The notes: generated by a model not told the origin, from the sequence alone. Positions 1-6,164 are shown, counted from the first letter of the stretch. The stretch is 8,737 nt of DNA from Deltaproteobacteria bacterium (GCA_029939635.1 JAOZSN010000128.1:1-8737), one strand, 5' to 3'. Made by a program: numbers and translations.

Positions 1-2
1 CA

Positions 3-317
3 GGTGCAGGTGCCAGTGGCCAGATGAGAAATGCTGGTGTTATGGCCATCGTTGCCAATGCAGATATGGCTATATCTGATACCGTGACCCTCCATGCTGG
101 TATGGGCTACGCCCTTGCTGCTGACGAGCAAAGTGGTTGGGATGACGACTATGGCTGGGAGATCGATCTTGGTGTATCTTACAAGCTGCTTGACAACCTG
201 ACCTACTCTGCCGATGCTGGTTACCTGTTGGCTGGTGATTTCTTCAAGGCTGGCGTAGCAAATGCGGATAGCGAAGATGTTCTGTTGTTCACCAACGGTA
301 TCTCTATGACCTTCTAA
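3..317 (+). CDS. Outer-membrane beta-barrel protein, C-terminal part (5' partial)
   Basis: The reading frame is open from the left edge (first full codon at 3), so the real start lies outside the window. About 104 residues are visible. They show alternating polar and hydrophobic segments rich in Gly, Tyr, Asp and Leu, such as WEIDLGVSYKLLDNLTYSAD followed by a GYLLAGDFFKAG segment, which read as amphipathic beta-strands joined by acidic turns. The protein ends in ...ISMTF. A terminal Phe preceded by alternating hydrophobic residues is the usual BAM recognition signature of outer-membrane beta-barrels, so this is probably a porin-like barrel. The pore type and substrate cannot be told from this end. 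An internal ATG at 24 has no convincing ribosome site and is not the start. The gene is followed by a strong terminator, so it is the last gene of its transcript. Confidence 0.8.
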   Translation, partial: GAGASGQMRNAGVMAIVANADMAISDTVTLHAGMGYALAADEQSGWDDDYGWEIDLGVSYKLLDNLTYSADAGYLLAGDFFKAGVANADSEDVLLFTNGISMTF

Positions 318-350
318 TCTGACTTTTTAACAGTCTTATTTTTACGTCAA

Positions 351-389
351 AAAGGCCCTGGTTGCTCACGCAACCAGGGCCTTTTTTTT
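351..389 (+). terminator. Rho-independent terminator after the beta-barrel gene
   Basis: A perfect 15-bp stem (351-365 with 370-384) closes a 4-nt loop (TCAC) and is followed by eight T (382-389; the first three also close the stem). It lies 34 nt after the stop codon of the beta-barrel gene. An A run before the stem (349-353) could let it work weakly on the other strand too. Confidence 0.95.
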
Positions 390-404
390 ATGTTTGAGCG
401 CTTA

Positions 405-432
405 TTGACAATATGATAATTATCATTATAAT
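405..432 (+). promoter_or_regulatory. Sigma70-type promoter of the RHH operon
   Basis: TTGACA (405-410) and TATAAT (427-432) are both exact consensus hexamers with a 16-bp spacer. Transcription should start near 439, leaving a leader of about 27 nt before the ATG at 466. Such a strong promoter usually needs repression, and the overlapping half-sites provide an obvious means. Confidence 0.85.
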
Positions 433-450
433 GATAATATGTATTATCAT
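413..450. promoter_or_regulatory. Operator-like array of four ATGATAAT half-sites
   Basis: The 8-mer ATGATAAT occurs exactly four times in alternating orientation: 413-420 (+), 419-426 (-), 431-438 (+), 443-450 (-). Consecutive centres are 6, 12 and 12 bp apart. The pairs create a 14-bp perfect palindrome (413-426), a 20-bp perfect palindrome (419-438) with the -10 box at its heart, and a 9-bp-arm inverted repeat (430-438/443-451). A bound protein would block the -10 box and the transcription start. The likely ligand is the ribbon-helix-helix protein encoded directly downstream (autoregulation), by analogy with CopG/ParD/Arc-type repressors; this is inference. The core TGATAAT also resembles half of a Fur box, but no pair has the 7-1-7 spacing. 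Confidence 0.7.
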
Positions 451-465
451 TCATAGGAGGAAACT

Positions 466-741
466 ATGCAAGCCAAAAGCGAACGGATAACCATACTAGG
501 AACACCTGATTTTAAAAAATTTTTACTTGCTGAGGCACACAAAGAAGGAGTGAGCTTATCGCAATTGGTACGCCAAAGATGCGAACAAAAAAGCCAAAAT
601 AATGAGGAGGATGCACTGCTCTCCCTAATAGAAGAAGTTGCGACATCCAACGAGCGGGCACGAAAATCTCTGGCGAAAGGGGTAGCTGAGGCTGAGACAG
701 TTTTAGCTCAGTTACGAGGAGCAAAAAATGAGTGCCATTAA
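466..741 (+). CDS. Small ribbon-helix-helix DNA-binding protein
   Basis: A 91-residue protein of no named family that I recognise. Residues 6-40 fit a ribbon-helix-helix fold: a short strand (ERITILGT), helix A (DFKKFLLAEAHKEG), the turn GVSLSQ and helix B (LVRQRCEQK). The SLSQLVR segment is typical of RHH regulators and antitoxins. The rest, about residues 45-88, is charged and helical and may mediate oligomerisation or binding of a partner. The start is secured by a perfect AGGAGG (455-460), 5 nt before the ATG. It overlaps the next gene by 14 nt, so the two are translationally linked. The array of half-sites over its promoter suggests that it represses its own operon. The layout recalls an antitoxin or a plasmid-type regulator, but no known toxin is present. 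Confidence 0.8.
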   Translation: MQAKSERITILGTPDFKKFLLAEAHKEGVSLSQLVRQRCEQKSQNNEEDALLSLIEEVATSNERARKSLAKGVAEAETVLAQLRGAKNECH

Positions 742-916
742 AGAAGCAATGGAGGCCATGCGAAATGTCTTGCTCGTCAATGATAAAATTGAGCGTACAG
801 GCGGACTGCTAAGTGAAATATCCAAAGAACTGCGGGAACATGATCGGCGCTTAGTACGGCTGGAAACGTTGGTTGAGGTAGCACAAATGCGAAGAACCTC
901 ATTGCCCGAAGAATAA
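728..916 (+). CDS. Small coiled-coil protein, partner of the RHH protein
   Basis: A 62-residue protein of unknown function. It is almost wholly helical: after a short N-terminus (MSAIKEAMEAMRNVLLVNDK) the segment from about residue 20 to 55 shows heptad-like hydrophobics, ending in HDRRLVRLETLVEVAQMRR. There is no signal peptide and no membrane segment. The start ATG lies inside the end of the upstream gene (14-nt overlap) and has a GAGGA (716-720) 7 nt upstream. The tight overlap points to a stoichiometric complex with the RHH protein. As I recall, similar short proteins ending in RRLVRLETLVE occur next to small DNA-binding proteins in other proteobacteria, but I know of no experimental role. 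A toxin role is possible but unsupported. No terminator is visible after it. Confidence 0.7.
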   Translation: MSAIKEAMEAMRNVLLVNDKIERTGGLLSEISKELREHDRRLVRLETLVEVAQMRRTSLPEE

Positions 917-1343
917 ATGTGGAAAATAAACGAATTTGAGATCAGAAAGAAAAGCTGCCGGGCCCCTGGGAAGTGAAGATGGTCATTACTTCAAGCTGAC
1001 ATGAACCAGAGGGTGGTTATGCGGGGAAGCGGGGTGGCCCCACTTGATACCAGAATGTTCTTTGCGGCAGACCAGGCCCGGCAAGGGTCGGTGAGAGGGG
1101 AGTGAAATAAGAACATCTTCAAGCCTGCCAGTAACTATTTGGTAGTGATGACCAGCACTCACAAATTGTAAACCTGAAATCATCATCTGAATATTATGCG
1201 CATACTAAATGGTGGGTGTCAAGAAATTATTCATACATTTTATAGTAAGACAGCTATTACATTAAATGATTGATTTCATGAGCTTATCAAAAGTAAAAAA
1301 TTTCTTCTGATGAAAAATTTGCATTTGCAGCACAAAATTTCAG
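917..1343. other. Gene-free region with a GC-rich self-complementary block
   Basis: There is no convincing gene in these 427 nt. Positions 951-1160 are GC-rich and contain several complementary pairs: 957-964+967-969 with 1072-1082 (11 bp, 2-nt bulge); 1055-1062 with 1109-1116 (8 bp); 975-981 with 1114-1120 (7 bp); 980-990 with 1144-1154 (11 bp, one G-T). Some of these exclude each other, so the RNA could switch folds or the block could be decayed mobile DNA. The remainder (1161-1343) is AT-rich and holds only a small palindrome, TATGCGCATA (1195-1204). No clear terminator for nadB is seen. A minus-strand reading frame at 986-1186 has no ribosome site and no protein-like features that I recognise. 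Confidence 0.5.
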
Positions 1344-2939
1344 TCACAGTACCGTGTTCTTGCGACCAGTAACCTCATCCTTCTCTGGATAATCTACCAA
1401 ATAATGAAGCCCTCGTGATTCCTTACGCTGCTGAGCACTACGGACTATGAGTTGGGCTAGCAGGGCAATATTACGTAACTCGATGAGATCAGGAGTAAGC
1501 AGGTATTCACGGAAGAAATTAGCCACATCCTGCACCAGGGGAGCCAATTGTTTACGCACCATCTCCAGACGTTGCCCAGTACGGACAATGCCGACATAAT
1601 TCCACATCAACCGTCTGATCTGATCCCAGCAATGGCTGATTAAAACACATTCTTCCAGTCGTTCGGCCTGACCTGATACCCAACCAGGTACCCGGGGCCA
1701 CTCCTTGCGCGACAACTCAAGCCAATCTAGCTGACATTGCTCAGCTGCAGCATCAGCGAAAACCACAGCCTCAAGCAGGGAATTAGAGGCCAGACGATTG
1801 CCACCATGCAGGCCTGTACAGGCCGCCTCACCCAAGACGTAGAGATTATTAAGGTTAGTTCGGCCACGGCTGTCAGTAAGAACACCGCCACACATATAAT
1901 GAGCTGCCGGCACTACCGGGATAGGCTCCTTGGTGATATCAATCCCCAAGGACATACAGGTTTGATAGATGGTTGGAAAGCGGTGGCGAATAAAATCAGC
2001 GGGCTTATGGCTGATATCAAGATAGACGGAATCATCACCACTGGCCTTCATCTCGCTATCAATGGCGCGAGCTACCGTGTCGCGGGTGGCAAGATCAGCG
2101 CGGGGATCATAGCGCTGCATAAAGGGCTGACCACGTTCATCTACAAGGATTCCACCCTCACCGCGCACAGCTTCTGAGATCAAAAAATTCTTTGTTTTCG
2201 AATGATGAAGGCAGGTGGGGTGGAACTGGACAAACTCCAGATTGGCAACCCGCGCCCCTGCCCGATACGCCATGGCAATACCATCACCTGTGGCAATATC
2301 CGGATTGGTGGTGTAGAGATACACCTTCCCGGAGCCGCCAGTACAGAGCACCGTTACCCTGGCCTGCAGGGGAGCAATACTATGATTACTCCGATCTAAA
2401 ATATAGGCACCAAGGCAGCAATCCAACACTGGGCCACTGACATCAATGCCAGCACGGGAGGCTATGAGCAGGTCAACGGCCAGATGATTCTCCAGCATGG
2501 TGATATTGGCATGGCGCTCCACCTGGGCCAACAACCCCCGTTCAATTTCGCGCCCTGTGGCATCCATGGCATGGGCAATACGGCGAGAGGAATGGCCACC
2601 CTCTTTCCCTAGATCAAGACCAGTGCCATTTTGATCCTGATTAAAATGCACACCAAGCTCAATAAGCTCCTGAATACGGGCTGGTCCAGCCTGTACCACC
2701 TGGCGCACCACAGCCTCGTTGCAAATGCCAGCCCCGGAGGCCAAGGTATCAGCCACATGGGCATCAAAACTATCAGCACTATCCAATACAGCAGCAATAC
2801 CACCCTGGGCCAAATTTGTGGCTGTATCAACCCGAGCCTTCTTGGTAATAATGGTCACCTGCCCTAAATGCGCTACCTTGAGGGCATAGGAAAGACCGGC
2901 GATACCGCTACCAATTATGAGAAAGTCTGTTTTTTGCAT
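1344..2939 (-). CDS. nadB: L-aspartate oxidase (quinolinate/NAD synthesis)
   Basis: NadB is a cytoplasmic flavoprotein that oxidises L-aspartate to iminoaspartate. NadA then condenses this with dihydroxyacetone phosphate to quinolinate, the first stage of de novo NAD synthesis. In anaerobes fumarate can serve as electron acceptor. The 531 residues match the family length (E. coli 540). Visible are the FAD-binding GSGIAGLS (10-17), NLAQGGIAAV (42-51), HSSRRIAHAMDATGREIE (116-133), the fumarate-reductase-like FVQFHPTCL (236-244), SEAVRGEGG (255-263), and the active-site LATRD (Arg286), HYMCGGV (His347) and NRLASNSLLE (Arg382), which match E. coli Arg290, His351 and Arg386. The C-terminal helical domain is complete. 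The start agrees with the family N-terminus, but there is no Shine-Dalgarno sequence. A heptamer repeat begins about 10 nt upstream. nadA and nadC are not nearby. Confidence 0.97.
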   Translation of the reverse strand: MQKTDFLIIGSGIAGLSYALKVAHLGQVTIITKKARVDTATNLAQGGIAAVLDSADSFDAHVADTLASGAGICNEAVVRQVVQAGPARIQELIELGVHFNQDQNGTGLDLGKEGGHSSRRIAHAMDATGREIERGLLAQVERHANITMLENHLAVDLLIASRAGIDVSGPVLDCCLGAYILDRSNHSIAPLQARVTVLCTGGSGKVYLYTTNPDIATGDGIAMAYRAGARVANLEFVQFHPTCLHHSKTKNFLISEAVRGEGGILVDERGQPFMQRYDPRADLATRDTVARAIDSEMKASGDDSVYLDISHKPADFIRHRFPTIYQTCMSLGIDITKEPIPVVPAAHYMCGGVLTDSRGRTNLNNLYVLGEAACTGLHGGNRLASNSLLEAVVFADAAAEQCQLDWLELSRKEWPRVPGWVSGQAERLEECVLISHCWDQIRRLMWNYVGIVRTGQRLEMVRKQLAPLVQDVANFFREYLLTPDLIELRNIALLAQLIVRSAQQRKESRGLHYLVDYPEKDEVTGRKNTVL

Positions 2940-2949
2940 GATGAAGACA

Positions 2950-3041
2950 GTTTACGGTTTACAGTTTACAGTTGAGGGAAAGCCTCTAAATTAGAGAAAA
3001 CATCTCTTGAACCGTAAACCGTAAACTGGTAACCGTAAACC
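2950..3041. repeat. Heptamer-built inverted repeat (GTTTACR type)
   Basis: The left arm (2950-2974) is three tandem heptamers GTTTACG, GTTTACA, GTTTACA plus GTTG. The right arm (3009-3041) is the same motif inverted: CGTAAAC at 3013, 3020 and 3034 and a variant TGGTAAC at 3027, all exactly in 7-nt phase. The 34-nt centre is not heptameric but contains small palindromes (2984-2996). The left/right mismatches are A-C on the plus strand but G-U on the nadB-sense RNA, so the hairpin would be more stable in the nadB leader. It occupies half of the 170-nt gap between the divergent nadB and HAD genes. Confidence 0.85.
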
Positions 3042-3109
3042 TTTCTCTGTATCTGATTAAGGCCAGCGACACCCCAAAGCCCCTACCTATAGCCAACATC
3101 TCGATATCT

Positions 3110-3739
3110 ATGCCAATACCTAAACTCATCATCTTTGACTGTGACGGCGTTATGTTCGACTCTAAAAACGCCAACAAGCATTATTATAATCATATCCTCG
3201 AAAATCTTGGTCACCCAGTTATGACCGCCGAGGAGCTGGAGTATGTCCACATCCACAACGTCATGAAATCGGTACGTTATCTCCTTAGGAACTATCCCCA
3301 GGATATTGACAAGGCCGAGGCATACCGGGCAGATCTAAATTATCAGCCATTTTTGAAATACATGACCATAGAACCAGACCTCATTGCCTTTTTAGAGGAA
3401 TTACAAAGACGTGGTATTGAGCGGGCCATCTCCACCAGCCGTACCAACACCATGGGCATAATCCTGGATTTATATAACCTCAGCCCATATTACGACAAGG
3501 TAATGACCACCTCTGACGTCCAGAACCCCAAACCACACCCAGAGGCCCTGGAGGTAATCCTAGATCATTATGGCATGACAGCTGACGATGCCTTATATAT
3601 TGGTGACTCCATCATCGACCGCCAGCATAGCGACGGTGTGGGCATGAAACTCATCGCGTTCCGAAACGACAAAATTAACGGTGATTATCAGGTGGAAAAC
3701 TTTTTGGATATCTTGGAACTACCACCGTTTGCTGAATAA
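3110..3739 (+). CDS. HAD-superfamily phosphatase (phosphoglycolate phosphatase-like)
   Basis: A 209-residue soluble hydrolase with all four HAD motifs. Motif I is FDCDGVMFDS, with nucleophile Asp10 and acid/base Asp12. Motif II is AISTS (Ser108 or Thr109). Motif III is the Lys of NPKPHPE (Lys141). Motif IV is GDSIID (Asp166, Asp170), which binds magnesium. Residues 19-90 form the helical C1 cap of subfamily IA, as in phosphoglycolate phosphatases and beta-phosphoglucomutases. The usual DGTL is replaced by DGVM, a variant seen in other HAD proteins. The substrate cannot be read from the sequence. The ATG at 3110 is the first in a frame that fits the fold, but the ribosome site is weak. It is convergent with the His-rich gene; a heptamer repeat starts right after its stop codon. 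Confidence 0.9.
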   Translation: MPIPKLIIFDCDGVMFDSKNANKHYYNHILENLGHPVMTAEELEYVHIHNVMKSVRYLLRNYPQDIDKAEAYRADLNYQPFLKYMTIEPDLIAFLEELQRRGIERAISTSRTNTMGIILDLYNLSPYYDKVMTTSDVQNPKPHPEALEVILDHYGMTADDALYIGDSIIDRQHSDGVGMKLIAFRNDKINGDYQVENFLDILELPPFAE

Positions 3740-3740
3740 A

Positions 3741-3860
3741 AGCGAACCGCAGAATATCGAATCATGAATATCGAATATCGAAGTGCGGTATTTGTTTTAA
3801 TAGATAACATCCTTACTTCGACATTCTGCGGTTCGATATTCAATATTCTCCGGTTCGTTG
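3741..3860. repeat. Heptamer-built inverted repeat (GAATATC type), copy 1
   Basis: The left arm starts with CGAACCGCA (3743-3751) and continues in strict 7-nt phase: GAATATC (3752), GAATCAT (3759), GAATATC (3766), GAATATC (3773), GAAGTGC (3780). The right arm (3816-3857) is the imperfect inverse, with GATATTC (3835), AATATTC (3842) and a closing CGGTTCG (3851-3857). The centre (about 3787-3815) is AT-rich and unique. The element fills the gap between two convergent genes: it starts 1 nt after the HAD stop and ends just before the stop of the His-rich gene. It might act as a bidirectional transcription barrier, but it has no T-tract. Its first 21 nt are identical to those of the copy at 6165. 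Confidence 0.9.
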
Positions 3861-3861
3861 T

Positions 3862-4098
3862 TCAATGATGATGATGCCCCTCCACCTTACCACCCAATAA
3901 CTCCAGGGCCTTATTCAAGGCTGTATCAGTCTGAACCATCAACTCCAGGGCACGGTCAATCTCTGCTGCTGCTTCGTCCTGACCTTCCTGGCGGGCGATA
4001 TCCAGCCATTTTTTAAACTCATGCTGATGGCTGTGGCTATGTTCTACCCAGTGGGGAAGCAAAATACGTAGTTTTTCTAAATCTGTTTTTTCACTCAT
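3862..4098 (-). CDS. Small His-rich protein downstream of cooT (probable metal-binding accessory)
   Basis: A 78-residue protein without a signal peptide or membrane segment. Two helical stretches (about 5-38 and 42-69) flank no recognisable catalytic motif. It contains nine histidines in two groups: HWVEHSHSHQH (16-26) and a terminal HHHH (75-78). This fits a small metal-binding or metal-delivery protein. It begins 14 nt after the CooT-like gene on the same strand and shares its transcript; its AAGGA overlaps the cooT stop codon region, so translation may be coupled. As I recall, short proteins starting with a similar LEKLRxLLPHWxEH segment occur near nickel/CooT genes elsewhere, but I know of no proven function. 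The terminal His run is coded by a repeated ATG-like trinucleotide and may vary in length. Confidence 0.8.
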   Translation of the reverse strand: MSEKTDLEKLRILLPHWVEHSHSHQHEFKKWLDIARQEGQDEAAAEIDRALELMVQTDTALNKALELLGGKVEGHHHH

Positions 4099-4112
4099 GG
4101 TTCATTTTCCTT

Positions 4113-4310
4113 TTATTTTTCCAGTGAGACAAGGGTAACCGTGCCGCTATTAAAATCCATGCGCTCAACTCGACAGTGGTCAACCTGCTTGGGCGCATCA
4201 AAGAGGGTGGAAACCTCCACTCCTGTACCCTTGGCCTCAAGCAGGGTGACATTATCCATAATGGTTTCCTGCTCACCGTTTTTGTCCAACACCACACTCA
4301 TCTGACACAT
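4113..4310 (-). CDS. cooT: CooT-family nickel-binding protein
   Basis: A 65-residue protein that starts MCQMSVVL. CooT is a small homodimeric Ni(II)-binding protein first known from the carbon monoxide dehydrogenase (coo) cluster of Rhodospirillum rubrum. There the conserved Cys2 ligates nickel and the protein helps CODH maturation. Cys2 is present here, followed by the small all-beta pattern of the family (LLEAKGTGVEVSTLF, CRVERMDFNSGTVTLVSLE). A ribosome site GGGAAG (about 4316-4321) precedes the ATG by 5 nt. No CODH or hydrogenase gene is in the window, so the client enzyme is unknown; the downstream His-rich protein is its likely functional partner. The gene symbol is by family; orthology to the coo-operon gene is not shown. 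Confidence 0.85.
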   Translation of the reverse strand: MCQMSVVLDKNGEQETIMDNVTLLEAKGTGVEVSTLFDAPKQVDHCRVERMDFNSGTVTLVSLEK

Positions 4311-4342
4311 AGTTTCTTCCCTATTCTTTACAATTATTACAT

Positions 4343-4372
4343 TCTATATTTCAATACATTCGAAATTTTCAA
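4343..4372 (-). promoter_or_regulatory. Possible promoter of cooT and the His-rich gene
   Basis: On the minus strand, TTGAAA (4367-4372) and TATAGA (4343-4348) are separated by 18 bp and lie about 32 nt before the cooT start. The match is moderate in an AT-rich gap, so this is tentative. Confidence 0.35.
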
Positions 4373-4386
4373 AATACACCCTTACC

Positions 4387-4390
4387 AGGA
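4387..4390 (+). promoter_or_regulatory. Ribosome binding site fixing the CoA-binding protein start
   Basis: AGGA lies 7 nt before the ATG at 4398. It decides for this start over an upstream in-frame ATG at 4176, which would run antisense through cooT and add about 74 residues unlike the family. Confidence 0.7.
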
Positions 4391-4397
4391 AAATTCC

Positions 4398-4802
4398 ATG
4401 CTGACAAATCCCAATGAAATCACCGAAATCATAAATTCTGCCCAGACCATTGCCGTGGTAGGGTTATCCCCCAAAGAGAATCGTCCTTCCAATATGGTGG
4501 CACGCTACCTAATGGAGGCTGGCTACACCATCATCCCAGTTAACCCAGGTCAAACCGAGATCCTTGGTCAGCAATGTTACCCTAACCTCAGCGCCATTCC
4601 AGTCCCCCTTGATATCGTCGATATTTTTCGCCGCTCTGAAGAAATTGTCCCTATTGTGCAAGAAGCCATTACCGTTGGTGCTAAATCCGTGTGGATGCAG
4701 CAGGGCATAAGCAATGATGAGGCTGCCGCCCTGGCCCGCAGCAAAGGGCTGAAAGTGGTGATGGATCGCTGCCTGAAGGTAGACCACGCCAACCAGGGAT
4801 AA
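4398..4802 (+). CDS. CoA-binding Rossmann-fold protein (YccU-like)
   Basis: A 134-residue protein of the small CoA-binding domain family, related to the N-terminal domain of succinyl-CoA synthetase alpha and ADP-forming acyl-CoA synthetases. Visible are the nucleotide-binding turn TIAVVGLSPKENRPSN (17-32), the second strand YTIIPVNPGQTEILGQ, the PLDIVDIFRRSEEIVPIV stretch, VWMQQGI, and the characteristic end VVMDRCLKVDH. It stands alone, with no catalytic synthetase domain, as is normal for this family; its physiological role is not established. It is transcribed divergently from cooT and sits upstream of hisS with a 91-nt gap. Confidence 0.92.
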   Translation: MLTNPNEITEIINSAQTIAVVGLSPKENRPSNMVARYLMEAGYTIIPVNPGQTEILGQQCYPNLSAIPVPLDIVDIFRRSEEIVPIVQEAITVGAKSVWMQQGISNDEAAALARSKGLKVVMDRCLKVDHANQG

Positions 4803-4812
4803 GCCTCCATCC

Positions 4813-4841
4813 TTGACTTTCACCCCCTGTTGGGATAATAT
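4813..4841 (+). promoter_or_regulatory. Probable promoter of hisS-aspS
   Basis: TTGACT (4813-4818) and TAATAT (4836-4841) are 17 bp apart. An alternative -10, GATAAT (4834-4839), gives a 15-bp spacer. It lies about 52 nt before the hisS start. No terminator is visible between the CoA-binding gene and hisS, so some read-through is possible. Confidence 0.45.
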
Positions 4842-4893
4842 CACCCGTTTTTCATTTAATGGTAGCTAAGTACATAATTACAGGGAGACAGTA

Positions 4894-6159
4894 GTGGCAG
4901 TCAAGGCGCTGAAAGGCTTTAAAGATATTATCCCCGGTGAGGTGGAGACCTGGCAGTTCATTGAACACACAGCCAGGGAAATCCTCCATAGTTTTGGCTG
5001 TGAGGAGATCAAGGTCCCCATTCTTGAGAAGACTAAGCTCTTCAAGCGCTCCATTGGTGAGACCACTGACATTGTTGAAAAAGAGATGTATACCTTTGCT
5101 GATCGCAACGGCTCATCCCTGACCATGCGCCCCGAGGGTACGGCACCGGTATTGCGAGCCTATATTGAAAACAGTCTCCATGTGGCCAAACCCATCTGTA
5201 AGCTGTTCACCATCGGCCCCATGTTCCGCCACGAACGGCCTCAGAAGGGGCGGTTGCGCCAGTTCCACCAGATATCAGTTGAAATGCTCGGCCTAGACCA
5301 CCCCCGCCAGGATGCTGAATTAATGGCAATGGCGGCCCTTATCATCCAACGACTAGGCTTGACCGTCAGCCTGGAAATAAACTCCCTGGGTTGCCCCAAA
5401 TGTCGCCCTGCATTTAATAAGGCGCTCCTTGATTTCATCGGTACCATTGATGATCTCTGCGATGACTGTCTACGCCGACGTGAAAGCAACCCTCTCCGTG
5501 TTCTCGATTGTAAAAATGAGACCTGCCAGGAGCACTATAAGGACGCTCCCTCCATCCTTGACCATCTCTGCGCTGACTGTGATAGCCATTTCAGCGAGGT
5601 AAAAAAGGGTCTTGATCTGCTGGAGGTAAACTATGTGGTTAACTCCTTTATGGTACGCGGCTTAGATTATTATACCCGCACCACCTTTGAACTTATTACG
5701 AACGATTTAGGCTCCCAGTCTGCCGTGGGTGCGGGTGGCCGCTACGATGGCCTGGTGAAGCAATTAGGTGGCCCTGCCGTGCCCGGTATTGGTTTTGGTA
5801 TGGGTATGGAACGCCTAGCCCTCCTCCTGCAGGAATCTGGCAAGGCACCCCAAGCCAAAGGCATTGACCTGTTCATCGCGGCCTTAGGTGATGCAGCCCA
5901 AGAACGCTGCTTTGTCATTTGCCAAGCTATGCGCCGCCAAGGTCTACAGGTGGCCATGGATCTGCAAGATCGCAGCCTGAAAAACCAAATGAAACAGGCT
6001 GGCAAGGCCAAGGCCAGCTACACCCTGATCATGGGCGAAGATGAATTGGCCCAAAATAGAGTTGTGCTGCGTAACATGGAAACCCGTGAGCAGCAGGATA
6101 TTACCTTTACAAACGATATAGAAAACTGGTGCCGCGAGCTGGCCACCGTAATTAACTAA
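4894..6159 (+). CDS. hisS: Histidyl-tRNA synthetase
   Basis: HisRS charges tRNA-His in the cytoplasm. The 421-residue length is normal for the bacterial enzyme. Class II motifs and HisRS signatures are all visible: TMRPEGTA (77-84), motif 2 around IGPMFRHERPQKGRLRQFHQ (107-126), the histidine-specific GLDYYTRTTFE (256-266) and motif 3 GIGFGMGMERLAL (298-310). From about residue 320 the anticodon-binding domain follows. The insertion domain carries eight cysteines in four pairs: CPKC (167-170), CDDC (189-192), Cys206/Cys211 and CADC (226-229). This suggests structural metal binding, as in many HisRS of this type. The start is GTG, supported by AGGGAG (4882-4887), 6 nt upstream, and by the family N-terminus (KGFKDIIPGE). 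It is followed by aspS on the same strand. Confidence 0.98.
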   Translation: MAVKALKGFKDIIPGEVETWQFIEHTAREILHSFGCEEIKVPILEKTKLFKRSIGETTDIVEKEMYTFADRNGSSLTMRPEGTAPVLRAYIENSLHVAKPICKLFTIGPMFRHERPQKGRLRQFHQISVEMLGLDHPRQDAELMAMAALIIQRLGLTVSLEINSLGCPKCRPAFNKALLDFIGTIDDLCDDCLRRRESNPLRVLDCKNETCQEHYKDAPSILDHLCADCDSHFSEVKKGLDLLEVNYVVNSFMVRGLDYYTRTTFELITNDLGSQSAVGAGGRYDGLVKQLGGPAVPGIGFGMGMERLALLLQESGKAPQAKGIDLFIAALGDAAQERCFVICQAMRRQGLQVAMDLQDRSLKNQMKQAGKAKASYTLIMGEDELAQNRVVLRNMETREQQDITFTNDIENWCRELATVIN

Positions 6160-6164
6160 TAAAC

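Noticed and set aside
951..1160. 6S RNA, retron or group II intron remnant
   Set aside because: No central bubble pattern of 6S RNA, no reverse transcriptase gene nearby, and no domain V-like hairpin that I can recognise.
986..1186. 66-residue minus-strand reading frame in the gene-free region
   Set aside because: No ribosome site, odd composition (many His, Pro), and it overlaps the self-complementary block; could at most be a relic.
1294..1343. Terminator after nadB
   Set aside because: Only short AAATTT repeats are present; no GC-rich stem followed by a T run on the minus strand.
1737..2177. 146-residue plus-strand reading frame inside nadB
   Set aside because: Fully antisense to a well-conserved nadB; a chance open frame with no domain.
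4327..4350. Plus-strand promoter TTTACA/TATATT for the CoA-binding gene
   Set aside because: The spacing between the boxes is only 12 bp, too short for a sigma70 promoter.
4176..4397. In-frame 74-residue N-terminal extension of the CoA-binding protein
   Set aside because: It runs antisense through cooT, lacks the family pattern, and the ATG at 4398 has its own AGGA and gives the normal family length.
4509..4844. 111-residue minus-strand reading frame opposite the CoA-binding gene
   Set aside because: Antisense to a recognised gene, no family features.
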